From: Clostridia bacterium | GTDB lineage: Bacteria > Bacillota > Clostridia > Christensenellales > Aristaeellaceae | Direction of reading: 5' to 3' | Length of the DNA stretch: 39,554 nucleotides | NCBI GenBank assembly: GCA_009784985.1 | Contig: WQXF01000007.1 | Location: 1 to 39,554 of the forward strand | In this document: positions 7,335 to 15,292 of the stretch, piece after piece | Numbering within the stretch: the first letter of the stretch is position 1 | Layout of the letters: each line of letters begins with the position of its first letter | Notes under the pieces: model-generated | Told to the model about the DNA's origin: nothing | Databases searched by the model: none | What the model saw: only the letters and a program-made list of their open reading frames with translations | Translations under genes and position numbers: made by a program

Positions 7335-8915
7335 ATGAATACAAATATTGCAATTTCTGAGAAGATCCGGCTTATCGATCAAGCAGATAGATATGCTAAC
7401 GAAATCATTGATTGGTGGATAGATAAAACCCAACCCAAAGCTGCTACCCAATATTGTGGTCTACAGCCTGTTCCAGCTGAGAAGTTTGATGAACTAATTC
7501 AGTTTTATGATTCATCAGTAAAGACACTTGCTCAAAGCATTTCGCCTGTGTGGGCATTAACTGTATGCATTGCCATTATTGAGAATGTAACTAATGGTCT
7601 AAGAGAAGAGGAAGTTGAAACAGAAATTCATTTGGTTGCTAAAACAGCTATTGTGTATTTCTATGGGCAAAAAACCCGAGACTTCCAGATGGATAATAAT
7701 GCAAACCGAATAAAAGAAATGTTCATAAATATTGCTCTTCTTCACAATTTGTTTACCCTAAGCAAAATGCTTGAGGTTGTTCCAGATAAAGACATTATTT
7801 TTATTAATAACTCCGTAAGGATTGGTGAAGCAAATAGAGAATTTTTTGATCAATACAAAAAAGCAATGAAGGATAGAGGCGCTCGGCAAAGATCGGCATT
7901 TACTAATACTAGATTAATGAAAAAGTATGCAGGAGCATACATAAGTGGAGTTAAGAGAGTATTAGACGGTGAAAATCCTCGCGATATTCAGGTTTTTGAG
8001 GACTCCATCTTTTCGATCTTTCCCCCAATAGAGAAGCTAGAGGGAAGCAGGGAATTATGGATTTATCTTTGGCACGTTGTCATGGTTTTCTGCGAAGTGT
8101 TTTCCAATAGCCAGTATAAGTCTCGAATTTGGATTCTTGACAGGTTTTCAGAAGAATTAGATGTTGATGATCTTGTTTGGACAAGGAAATGGAATAATGA
8201 GTATATGCATAACAACTCATTTACGCTAGTACATTCCAATCGCATTATTGAGCGCCCCATAATAAGAATCTCGGAGTATAATGACGGTTTGTTTGCTACC
8301 TCGGAAGGATTATTGGGAGATGCAATCAATTTTCGTGTAGAGGATAGTATTTTTGCCTATACAATTGAAGATAATGACGCACGTAACAAGCATTGGGGGA
8401 TTACTATCCGTGATACATTGGCTCTTGAGTTTGAGCAGAAAGTTCAAGGAAAGCTTAGCCAAAATGGTTTTTTTGCCGCTGGTGTCAGCAGAGCGGGCGC
8501 ATGGAGTGTAAATAATCGACCTGTACAAATCTGGAGTGGTGACAAAAATCAAATAGATGTTCTAGCATTCAAGGAAGGAACGAATACTTTGTTCTTAATT
8601 GAGTGCAAGTTGCTAGATGATTTCAAGACTATAGAAAGGATATGCTCATTGTATAAAAAGGTATTGTTTCGTCTTGATGAATGGACGCCTGTTGCCCAAT
8701 TGCACTGTAGCATACCAAATATTTGCGCATCTTTTTCAAATGATGGATTGAAAAACAAATTAAAACGACTAAGATTTCCGGTGAAAATTGTGCCGATCAT
8801 CGTTACAGATATTAAGTTTCCACTTTACCCTGATTTTTCTGTATTTCCTGATGAACGCGCGAATATTAAACTTTGTTGCATTGACGAATTGTTATCAATT
8901 GTCAAGAACTATTGA
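7335..8915 (+). CDS. Orphan PD-(D/E)XK nuclease-like protein with large helical N-terminal region; AT-rich, likely acquired
   Basis: A 526-aa protein that I cannot assign to a named family. The last third carries the layout of a restriction-endonuclease-like core: a helix with conserved acidic residues (LEFEQKVQGKLSQNGF, E365/E367), then D408 in NQIDVLAF and the paired E423-C-K425 in FLIECKLLDDF, matching the D-x(n)-[DE]-x-K signature. Residues 1-360 are mostly helical with no motif that I recognise. I chose the ATG at 7335 because GGGAGG ends 5 nt upstream; the preceding ATG (7332) and a TTG (7314) are in frame. The gene is conspicuously AT-rich compared with both neighbours and uses many AAA, AAT and ATA codons, which suggests recent transfer. 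A defence or DNA-repair role is inference from fold and base composition; there is no methyltransferase or partner gene beside it. Confidence 0.75.
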   Translation: MNTNIAISEKIRLIDQADRYANEIIDWWIDKTQPKAATQYCGLQPVPAEKFDELIQFYDSSVKTLAQSISPVWALTVCIAIIENVTNGLREEEVETEIHLVAKTAIVYFYGQKTRDFQMDNNANRIKEMFINIALLHNLFTLSKMLEVVPDKDIIFINNSVRIGEANREFFDQYKKAMKDRGARQRSAFTNTRLMKKYAGAYISGVKRVLDGENPRDIQVFEDSIFSIFPPIEKLEGSRELWIYLWHVVMVFCEVFSNSQYKSRIWILDRFSEELDVDDLVWTRKWNNEYMHNNSFTLVHSNRIIERPIIRISEYNDGLFATSEGLLGDAINFRVEDSIFAYTIEDNDARNKHWGITIRDTLALEFEQKVQGKLSQNGFFAAGVSRAGAWSVNNRPVQIWSGDKNQIDVLAFKEGTNTLFLIECKLLDDFKTIERICSLYKKVLFRLDEWTPVAQLHCSIPNICASFSNDGLKNKLKRLRFPVKIVPIIVTDIKFPLYPDFSVFPDERANIKLCCIDELLSIVKNY

Positions 8916-8974
8916 GCCAGTTCAATTCCAGCATTAGTCGGGTTTCTTGGTTATTAAGTATCTTTTGCTTTTCT

Positions 8975-9604
8975 CTACTCCCCCCACCCATCATAAAACT
9001 CACCTTCCAACAGCGTCTCCGCCCGCCCATCGGTAACCCGCGCCAGCAGCGCCAACAGCTCGGGCGCGTCGGCCTCCCGCACGCGCAGTGTAAGCGTCAC
9101 ACGGTCGGTAAACTCCTGCTCCTCGACCACACAGGGCGCGGAAGCCAGTGCGTGGTTGGTCCGGTCCCATTGGGGATAAGGTATCTCAACCAAATAGCGA
9201 TGCGTGTGGCGCATCACCACGACGCCTGCGGCATCCAGCGCCATGGACGAGCCTTTTGCATACGCACGGGTAAGCCCGCCCGCGCCCAGCAGCACGCCGC
9301 CCCAATACCGCACCACCACCACCGCGCAGTCCACCACGCCCCGTGCGCGCATCACGTTTAGGATGGGCATACCGGCAGTGCCGCCGGGTTCGCCGTCGTC
9401 GCTGTAGCGCATGATGCCTGCGTTGCGTCCGATGATGTAAGCGTAGCAGTGATGGCCCGCATCTTTATACTGCGCCCGAATCTGTGCCAAAAAGGCCAAA
9501 GCCGCCCCTTCATCGGCCACAGGCGAACCGCAGCCGATAAAGCGCGACTTTTTTTCGATAAAGGCATCCTGCCCCGGCGTGCGGAGCGTTTTGTACGACG
9601 TCAT
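8975..9604 (-). CDS. yigZ: YigZ/IMPACT-family protein
   Basis: A 209-aa cytoplasmic protein of the YigZ/UPF0029 (IMPACT) family, a full-length two-domain member. The hallmark DDGEPGGTAG is at 69-78, and VVVVRYWGGVLLGAGGLTRA follows. Eukaryotic IMPACT proteins act on the GCN2 translation-control pathway; the bacterial role is not settled. Its ATG overlaps the stop of the SUFU-domain gene (ATGA at 9601-9604), so the two are probably translationally coupled. It is the last gene of the leftward T-box operon and ends convergently with the nuclease-like gene, 59 bp apart. Confidence 0.93.
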   Translation of the reverse strand: MTSYKTLRTPGQDAFIEKKSRFIGCGSPVADEGAALAFLAQIRAQYKDAGHHCYAYIIGRNAGIMRYSDDGEPGGTAGMPILNVMRARGVVDCAVVVVRYWGGVLLGAGGLTRAYAKGSSMALDAAGVVVMRHTHRYLVEIPYPQWDRTNHALASAPCVVEEQEFTDRVTLTLRVREADAPELLALLARVTDGRAETLLEGEFYDGWGE

Positions 9605-10365
9605 TCGGCCACAGGCAGAACACTTGGGCGGGTGATATCCAGCGGGCTGAGAATCGCGCTGTTAATGTGATCCTCGAACGCATCATACCCGTGTTCGCGG
9701 TTATAATGTAACTCGTCCTCATAAATCGGTACCATTTGGTAAAAGATCACGTTCTTGCCATCTGGTAAAGTTGCCGTCAGGCAATCTGTCTCAAACGCTT
9801 TGGGGTGGGTCAAAACCACCGAACACAATTTTGTGTTTTCGGCAAAAGGCGTGTTTTCAGCATCCGCGCTCATGGTGTGACCAACGCCGAGCCAAGTATT
9901 GTTGGAAATCGGCAACCGGGCAAGCGCTTTTAGGAATTCGATGGGCCAGTAGTTCATGGGATCATCCAGGTTTATTATGTCCCAGTTTGGAGGCAGGATA
10001 ACAAGATACTCTGCCCGTGTGGGGAAATACGGCTGCCAAGTCAGAGGCACATTCATTTCATACGCGCCAGCACCCCAAGTAACCAGAGTGTAGTAATTCC
10101 GCTCTGGCGTGGGCTGGATTACGATGACATCCAAATGAATATCGGGCGACACAATTTCATGCAATACGGTTTCATAATCACCGAAGTACTCTATGATGTG
10201 CGCTTCAATCGCGTTCATTTCTTCCTCCGAATATAAAAACGTCTCATCAGCAACGGCATTTAGATGCGCTCCAAGTGCATTGATGATGGCAAAACACAGA
10301 AAGGCCACTACGCCTAGGCGGCCCGATTTTGCCGAGCATTTTTTCAGCCCATCGTACAATCTCAT
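9601..10365 (-). CDS. SUFU (suppressor of fused)-domain protein with N-terminal membrane anchor
   Basis: A 254-aa protein. Residues about 17-37 (GRLGVVAFLCFAIINALGA) form a hydrophobic segment acting as an anchor or signal peptide. The rest matches the bacterial SUFU domain: NYYTLVTWGAGAYEMNVP, LVILPPNWDI, NYWPIEFLKALARLP, NTWLGVGHTM, PFAENTKLCSVVL and VIFYQMVPIYEDEL. In bacteria SUFU-domain proteins are mostly cytoplasmic, and many are proposed immunity proteins of polymorphic toxins; an exported or anchored version is uncommon in my experience. The start at 10365 has GGGAGAG upstream and lies 19 bp after the tyrS stop; the stop overlaps yigZ by 4 nt. No toxin gene is visible nearby. Function unknown. 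Confidence 0.82.
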   Translation of the reverse strand: MRLYDGLKKCSAKSGRLGVVAFLCFAIINALGAHLNAVADETFLYSEEEMNAIEAHIIEYFGDYETVLHEIVSPDIHLDVIVIQPTPERNYYTLVTWGAGAYEMNVPLTWQPYFPTRAEYLVILPPNWDIINLDDPMNYWPIEFLKALARLPISNNTWLGVGHTMSADAENTPFAENTKLCSVVLTHPKAFETDCLTATLPDGKNVIFYQMVPIYEDELHYNREHGYDAFEDHINSAILSPLDITRPSVLPVAE

Positions 10366-10384
10366 TCAAATCTCTCCCTTGATT

Positions 10385-11611
10385 TCACTCTGCTAACATC
10401 ACGCGGCAGTAGCTCTTTTTGCCTTTGCGCAGCAGCAACCCCTCAGAGGCAAAGTCCTCCGCGGACACGGTGCGGTTGACGTCGGTGATCTGCTCGTCGC
10501 CGATGTACACGCCGCCGCCCTGCACCAGCTTGCGGGCCTCGCTGTTGGAGGCCGCCAGCCCGGCCCGCACCACCAAGGTGGTGAGCCGCCCGTCCTGGGC
10601 CAGCTCTTGGGCGGTTACTTGAGTGGTGGGCACGGCTTTTGCATCCCCGCCGCCACCAAACAGCGCAGCCGCCGCTTTTTGCGCCGCCTCGGCCTCGGCC
10701 TCGCCATGGATGATCTTGGTGACTTCATAAGCCAGCACCCGCTTGGCGTCGTTGATTTGCACATCCTTTAGCGCGCCCAGGCGGCGCACTTCGTCCATGG
10801 GCAGGAAGGTAAACAACGCCAGGTAGCGTTGCACATCGGCATCCATCACATTGCGCCAGTATTGGTAAAAGTCGTAGGGGCTTACCCGGGCGGGATCCAA
10901 CCATAACGCCCCAGCCTCGGTTTTCCCCATCTTGGAGCCGTCGGCGTTGGCGATCAGGTTAAAGGTGACCACATATGCCTCCTGCTGCTCCTTGCGGCGG
11001 ATTAGGTCGGCGCCGCCCAACATGTTGCTCCATTGATCGTCGCCGCCCACCTGCAGGCGGCAGCCGTAACGCTGGAACAGCTGCAAAAAATCGTAGGACT
11101 GCATGGGCATGTAGGTGAATTCTAAAAACGAAAGACCCTTTTCCATCCGCGCCTTGTAACAATCAGCGGTGAGCATACGGTTGACCGAGAAGTGTGCGCC
11201 GATTTCCCGCATAAAATCCAGGAAGTTGAGGCTGCGCAACCAGTCGGCATTGTTCACCAATAGGGCCTTGCCTTCGGAAAAATCGAGAAAGCGGGCGGCC
11301 TGCTTTTGAATCTTGCGGATGTTTGCATCGATTTGCTCCACGGTGAGCATGGAGCGCATGGCGGTTTTGCCCGATGGATCGCCGATCATGGCGGTGCCGC
11401 CGCCCATGAGGGCGATGGGCCGGTGACCGGCCCGCTGCATGTGGGCCATCGCAAAAAAGGGCAGGCAGTGGCCGATGTGCAGGCTATCGGCAGTGGGATC
11501 GGTGCCCTCGTAAAAGGTCACTTCCTCCCGCTCGAACAACTTATACAGCTCTTCCTCAAACGTAATCTGCGCGATAAAGCCGCGCTCTTTTAGGGTGTCT
11601 AGTATATGCAT
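10385..11611 (-). CDS. tyrS: Tyrosyl-tRNA synthetase
   Basis: Charges tRNA-Tyr with tyrosine in the cytoplasm, 408 aa, normal length. Class I signatures are present: HIGH at 45-48 (SLHIGHCLPF) and the KMSKS loop as SKMGKT (226-231). The sequence GGDDQWSNM (189-197) is a typical TyrRS tyrosine-binding segment. A C-terminal S4 RNA-binding domain occupies about 340-408 (VRAGLAASNSEARKLVQGGG). It follows the aminotransferase gene by 33 bp and is probably read from the same T-box-controlled transcript, which fits the tyrosine specifier codon in that leader. Confidence 0.97.
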   Translation of the reverse strand: MHILDTLKERGFIAQITFEEELYKLFEREEVTFYEGTDPTADSLHIGHCLPFFAMAHMQRAGHRPIALMGGGTAMIGDPSGKTAMRSMLTVEQIDANIRKIQKQAARFLDFSEGKALLVNNADWLRSLNFLDFMREIGAHFSVNRMLTADCYKARMEKGLSFLEFTYMPMQSYDFLQLFQRYGCRLQVGGDDQWSNMLGGADLIRRKEQQEAYVVTFNLIANADGSKMGKTEAGALWLDPARVSPYDFYQYWRNVMDADVQRYLALFTFLPMDEVRRLGALKDVQINDAKRVLAYEVTKIIHGEAEAEAAQKAAAALFGGGGDAKAVPTTQVTAQELAQDGRLTTLVVRAGLAASNSEARKLVQGGGVYIGDEQITDVNRTVSAEDFASEGLLLRKGKKSYCRVMLAE

Positions 11612-11644
11612 GTGCGTATCCTCCTAATTTTCCACTTTCCACTT

Positions 11645-12832
11645 TCAATTTTCCATTTCGTATATTACTTCGCGCAGCGTGCGCATGCCGGTGTCGATCT
11701 GCGCCGGGGTGCTGTTGGAAAAGTTAAGCCGCAGGGTGTCTGTGTGGCCGCCGTCGCAAAAGAAGTGGGTGCCCGGTACAAAGGCCACGTTCTGTTCGAT
11801 GGCCTGCTGAAACAGAACCGTGGCATCCAGGCTGCCTGGAAGCTGTGCCCACAGAAACAGACCGCCCTGCGGCTTGGTATATCGTATGCCCTTGGGGAAG
11901 GCCGCCAGTTGATCCAACATGGTGTGCATGCGCGCCGCGTACATGGCGCGGATGTTGGCAAGGTGGGCTGGCAGCCGCCCGTCGCGCAGGTATTCGGCCA
12001 CGATGGCTTGGGTAAGCGTGCTGGTGTGCACGTCGGTGCTTTGTTTGCCGATCACTGCCTTGCGCAGCAGATCCGGGCGGCAGGTGAGGGTACCGCAGCG
12101 TAGGCCCGGCGATATAATCTTCGAAAAACTGGACAGGTGCGCCACCCAGCCCTCTTGATCGTAGGATTTGATGGCCGGCAGCGGATCGCCCGCGTAACGC
12201 AGGTCGCGGTAAGGGTCGTCTTCCAGCACCAGTACGCCGTGCCTTGCGGCCATCTGGGCCAAGGGGGCGCGCCGCTCGGCGGCCAGGGTGACGCCGGTGG
12301 GGTTTTGGAAGGTGGGGATCACGTAGAGTATCTTGGGTTTATGTTGGCGGATCAGCCGCTCCGCATCATCCAGCAGCAACCCGCCGCCATCGGTAGGCAC
12401 GGGGATCAGCCGGGCCTGATACAGCCGGAAAGCCTGCAGCGCGCCCAGGAACGAGGGGTTTTCCACCAGCACCACATCGCCGGGATCGATCAAGGCTTTG
12501 GCGATCAGGTCGATGCCCTGGGTGGAGCCGGTGATGGGCAGTACCTCTTCCGGGCGGGGCCGGAAGCCTAGCTGCTCGAACCAGCCGCACAGGGCCTCCT
12601 TCAGCGGCCCGTACCCCTCGGTGGCCCCGTACTGTAAGATGGCCTTGCCATCCCGGGCCAGCACCCGCTCGGCCAGGGCGGCCACTACGCCTTCCTCCAG
12701 CGTGTCCGAGGCCGGATTGCCGCCCCCAAACGAGATCATGCCCGGCTTGCCCAGCAAACCGAGTATCGCCCGTATGGCGCTGCCCGTCACGCCGTCAAAA
12801 CGGCTGGCAAAACGCAACTCTTGATTCTCCAT
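11645..12832 (-). CDS. PLP-dependent aminotransferase (class I/II, LysN/MocR-like), probable aromatic amino acid aminotransferase
   Basis: A 395-aa fold-type I aminotransferase. Key residues: NPTG in PTFQNPTGVTL, EDDPYRDLRY with the PLP-pyridine aspartate, and the Schiff-base lysine K238 in SSFSKIISPG. It resembles the 2-aminoadipate/aromatic aminotransferase group. I chose ATG 12832 (GGAGAG upstream) over the GTG at 12853, which lies within a purine-rich junction repeat. The gene is directly downstream of a T-box leader whose specifier appears to be a tyrosine codon, and upstream of tyrS; this favours tyrosine or another aromatic amino acid as the physiological substrate, but that is inferred from regulation, not from active-site residues. 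Confidence 0.88.
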   Translation of the reverse strand: MENQELRFASRFDGVTGSAIRAILGLLGKPGMISFGGGNPASDTLEEGVVAALAERVLARDGKAILQYGATEGYGPLKEALCGWFEQLGFRPRPEEVLPITGSTQGIDLIAKALIDPGDVVLVENPSFLGALQAFRLYQARLIPVPTDGGGLLLDDAERLIRQHKPKILYVIPTFQNPTGVTLAAERRAPLAQMAARHGVLVLEDDPYRDLRYAGDPLPAIKSYDQEGWVAHLSSFSKIISPGLRCGTLTCRPDLLRKAVIGKQSTDVHTSTLTQAIVAEYLRDGRLPAHLANIRAMYAARMHTMLDQLAAFPKGIRYTKPQGGLFLWAQLPGSLDATVLFQQAIEQNVAFVPGTHFFCDGGHTDTLRLNFSNSTPAQIDTGMRTLREVIYEMEN

Positions 12833-12854
12833 GCTCAACTCTCCATTCTCCACT

Positions 12855-12890
12855 AAAAAAGCGCCCCCGATCCTACGATCAGAAGGCGCT
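12855..12890 (-). terminator. T-box intrinsic terminator
   Basis: AGCGCC (12890-12885) pairs with GGCGCT (12865-12860), the loop is partly closed by GATC/GATC, and a run of six T follows. The left arm is shared with the antiterminator, as expected for a T-box switch. Confidence 0.88.
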
Positions 12891-13106
12891 GGTTGCGCGG
12901 TACCACTTCCGTGCGAACGCGCCTTGCGGCGGCGTCCCTCGTGAACCCATGATCATGATATCCATGCCCATGGGTTCGGCGCTGTATCCGGCGCACCGGT
13001 TCCGCTCCGGGGTGTAGGTTCCGCGTTCCTGCCGTTTCCTTGCACCAACCGGAAACTCTCTGTGGGCGGATGATAACGCGGCTTGGCTCCCATCATTGCG
13101 TGATTT
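12855..13106 (-). promoter_or_regulatory. T-box riboswitch, tyrosine type, controlling aminotransferase-tyrS
   Basis: The leader (about 250 nt on the minus strand) has the T-box architecture. Stem I is closed by CGCGTT/AACGCG; its upper part carries AGAGAG and GGTTGGTG. The specifier position reads GGAACC-TAC-ACC, with TAC (13016-13014) a tyrosine codon followed by a purine. The T-box sequence AAGTGGTACCGCGC (12908-12895) offers the TGGT bulge for the tRNA acceptor end. An antiterminator (AAGGCGC 12925-12919 with GCGCCTT 12889-12883) directly competes with the terminator at 12890-12855. Uncharged tRNA-Tyr would stabilise the antiterminator and switch the operon on. This accounts for the gene-free stretch 12833-13157. 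Confidence 0.93.
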
Positions 13107-13112
13107 TGCTAT

Positions 13113-13141
13113 AGTATAGGCGGGGGATGTGGGAATGTCAA
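13113..13141 (-). promoter_or_regulatory. Promoter of the T-box operon
   Basis: Consensus TTGACA (13141-13136), a 17-nt spacer and TATACT (13118-13113) on the minus strand. Transcription would start near 13106, at the base of the T-box leader. It lies 17 bp beyond the stop of the last paralogous secreted gene, and no terminator is visible between them, so read-through from the array into the T-box is possible. Confidence 0.88.
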
Positions 13142-13157
13142 CGTTTTTTTGCGTGAA

Positions 13158-14210
13158 TCAGTCAAAATCAATTTCGCCGGTTTCGCCCAAGAACACCCCG
13201 CGCTCTGCCGGGGACAGGGGCAGGAGTTCGTTGGCCAGGGCATTTACCGCCTCCAGGCCCAGCGCGAGTTGTATGCTCATATCCTCTTCCTCTTCATCCC
13301 AACGCAGTAGCCAGAATGGTTCCTTTGGGGTACCGCGGACTTTTAGGTAACCGGATTTTTCACGCCCACGTTCATCCATGATTTGCACACGAATAATGGA
13401 ATCATATGGCAGAAGGCCTGTTGAAGCGACATAATCCGCCACATGAGCATCCCGTTCCTCCGGCGCCAGCGGGGCGCAAATATCGTACAAGGCTTCGTAT
13501 TCTGCCCGCGTTAATTTATACCAAAACCATGCGTTATTACCATGCCGTTCGGCCCGGTACATTTCCCGATTATGCTCCATCATCATGCATGTTTTGTGAT
13601 TGTTCTCGTACCTCAAGCCTTCAAACCATATCTCGCTTCTGGTTTTCCGCCGCGATAAAAAGGCTTCCACCTCGCCTCTTCGTTCGGCGAGTTCATCGCC
13701 GGTGAGTTCATCTGCCGGCTGTACGCACATTGCCGCCAGTTCTATAAATTCCGTGAGCGCCTCCACGAAGTCTTCGTCCGGAATCGAGCCTTGCCAAAAT
13801 AAACCGTCTCCACTATAGTAGAATAGAGCCCTTGTATACATAGGGAATTTAAGACATAAAACGGCCGGCTCTCCAAGCGGCGCGTACAGTTCCAACCAGT
13901 TGCGGTCCTGAGGTGTGGGGGGAATGGACTCATGATCCTGGTAGAGCACCAGCCACTCCAATCCATCTTCCTTGTTGCGGTAGCGCATATGCCCTTCGGG
14001 GTTATCTATTGGTTCAATCACGTCTTCCAAGCCTGGGGGGATGATTCCTTCGCGCAGCGATTCAATGACATGGCGATTTGCGTACAATCCCATGATCCGT
14101 TCACTGATTGTATTTTCGTTGGCGGATGCTTGCGCAGGCGCAACGCAAGCCACACATGCCAGCACCGTGAGTAAGGCTGTTATCCGGCGCAGCGATGTTT
14201 TGCTTGTCAT
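13158..14210 (-). CDS. Secreted protein of unknown family, paralogue 5 of 5 (last gene of the tandem array)
   Basis: 350 aa with a Sec signal peptide (ITALLTVLACVACVAPAQAS; cleavage probably after AQA near residue 28). Not recognised. It shares four blocks with the other four array members: an N-terminal block (ERIMGLYANRHVIESLREG), a central helical block (EDFVEALTEFIELAAMCVQP), a second one (RAEYEALYDICAPLAPEERD) and a C-terminal LLPLSPAERG. It is the most divergent member: it has an insertion after AQA (SANENTIS) and its tail after LSPAERG (VFLGETGEIDFD) differs from the shared end. GGAGGG lies 8 nt before the ATG. The intergenic DNA and signal-peptide DNA are nearly identical to those of paralogue 3. 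Confidence 0.85.
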   Translation of the reverse strand: MTSKTSLRRITALLTVLACVACVAPAQASANENTISERIMGLYANRHVIESLREGIIPPGLEDVIEPIDNPEGHMRYRNKEDGLEWLVLYQDHESIPPTPQDRNWLELYAPLGEPAVLCLKFPMYTRALFYYSGDGLFWQGSIPDEDFVEALTEFIELAAMCVQPADELTGDELAERRGEVEAFLSRRKTRSEIWFEGLRYENNHKTCMMMEHNREMYRAERHGNNAWFWYKLTRAEYEALYDICAPLAPEERDAHVADYVASTGLLPYDSIIRVQIMDERGREKSGYLKVRGTPKEPFWLLRWDEEEEDMSIQLALGLEAVNALANELLPLSPAERGVFLGETGEIDFD

Positions 14211-14229
14211 GTTGTTTGCCCTCCAAATC

Positions 14230-15273
14230 TTATTTTCCGCTCAACCGCTCAAAAGCTTCGCGCATGGGCGCGGTTCGTTCCGCCGGAGAGAGCGGCAGCC
14301 ATTGGGTGGCGAAGGCCTCATATATTGCCTGATCCAGCTCTAATGTGCGATCAAAGCCCTCCGCATCATAAACGCACAGATAGAATTCGTTGTGGGAGTA
14401 ATCGGCGATAAGAATAGGTTCTCTGCTCCCGCCATTATCGCTGCTCAATGAAAGGATACGATCAGGCGTGCGCCCCAGCGCCGCCACGAAATCCAAAACG
14501 TATGCGGGCCATTCTTCCGGCCTAAATTGGGCGTGGGCATCGGCCATTGTTTTGTACTGCGCTTCTGTTAATAGGTAACAGATCCTTTCATAATATGGCC
14601 CTGTAGTAAGGGTATACAGCCCATTTTCATAATCCGCCTCCACGGTGGTTCTGCGGCCTACAGACCAAAACATTTCGCTCAAGAGCGGGTATTTTGCCCG
14701 CCATTGGCGTAAAAAGGATTCCTCCGTATTTTGTAGGATGGTGAGCTCGTCATCTGTCCGTTTGTCCGTGGGATTTCCACAAAAAGCTGAGAGTGTTACG
14801 AAGTCAATGAGCGCTTCCTTGCATTTCTCACGGGGGATCAAAACGCTCCAGCTTAAGTTGTTGTTATAACCGATGTACGAAAAACGCGCATCTTGCTCGG
14901 TAAGCCCCTCGTACATTCTGAATTGCAAGGAATTATGTTTGCCAAGAGAGGAGTACATGATCAAATCCATGTTGGCCAAGCGACCGGATAAGCCCAATTC
15001 ATCTGTTTCAAAGCGCAGATCCCAAGCCAATGCATCCTCAATGCTGGCTAAAAACCTAAACGCATCAAAGATCCACTCCTCCCCCTCAAGAATCATATGT
15101 TCCCATTCCTGGGGGATGATCCCCTTGCGCAGAGACTCAATCACCTCGGGGTTTGTGTACAAACCGGCAACTCGCTCCTCCACAGTGGATGCTTGCGCGT
15201 GTGCAACGCCGCCTACGCACATCAGTGCCGCAAGCAGTGCTGCTACTTGTCGCAACCATGGTTTGCTTGCCAT
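14230..15273 (-). CDS. Secreted protein of unknown family, paralogue 4 of 5
   Basis: 347 aa. I chose ATG 15273 (GGGGG upstream, and signal peptide VAALLAALMCVGGVAHAQAS) rather than the long in-frame extension to 15465, which would overlap paralogue 3 and bury the signal peptide. Shared blocks: STVEERVAGLYTNPEVIESL, CKEALIDFVTLSAFCGNP, LLTEAQYKTMADAHAQFRPE and the C-terminal LPLSPAERTAPMREAFERLS. The centre (about 60-190) is diverged from the other copies. The last 22 codons are almost identical at DNA level to the end of paralogue 2, pointing to recent duplication or gene conversion. 19 bp separate it from paralogue 5. Confidence 0.86.
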   Translation of the reverse strand: MASKPWLRQVAALLAALMCVGGVAHAQASTVEERVAGLYTNPEVIESLRKGIIPQEWEHMILEGEEWIFDAFRFLASIEDALAWDLRFETDELGLSGRLANMDLIMYSSLGKHNSLQFRMYEGLTEQDARFSYIGYNNNLSWSVLIPREKCKEALIDFVTLSAFCGNPTDKRTDDELTILQNTEESFLRQWRAKYPLLSEMFWSVGRRTTVEADYENGLYTLTTGPYYERICYLLTEAQYKTMADAHAQFRPEEWPAYVLDFVAALGRTPDRILSLSSDNGGSREPILIADYSHNEFYLCVYDAEGFDRTLELDQAIYEAFATQWLPLSPAERTAPMREAFERLSGK

Positions 15274-15292
15274 GCTGTTTGGCCCCCTAATT

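Noticed and set aside
8916-8974. Bidirectional terminator between the nuclease-like gene and yigZ
   Set aside because: No stem-loop with a T-run on either strand could be drawn.
11606-12571. Plus-strand open frames opposite the aminotransferase
   Set aside because: Shadow frames; the minus strand carries clear PLP-enzyme motifs throughout.
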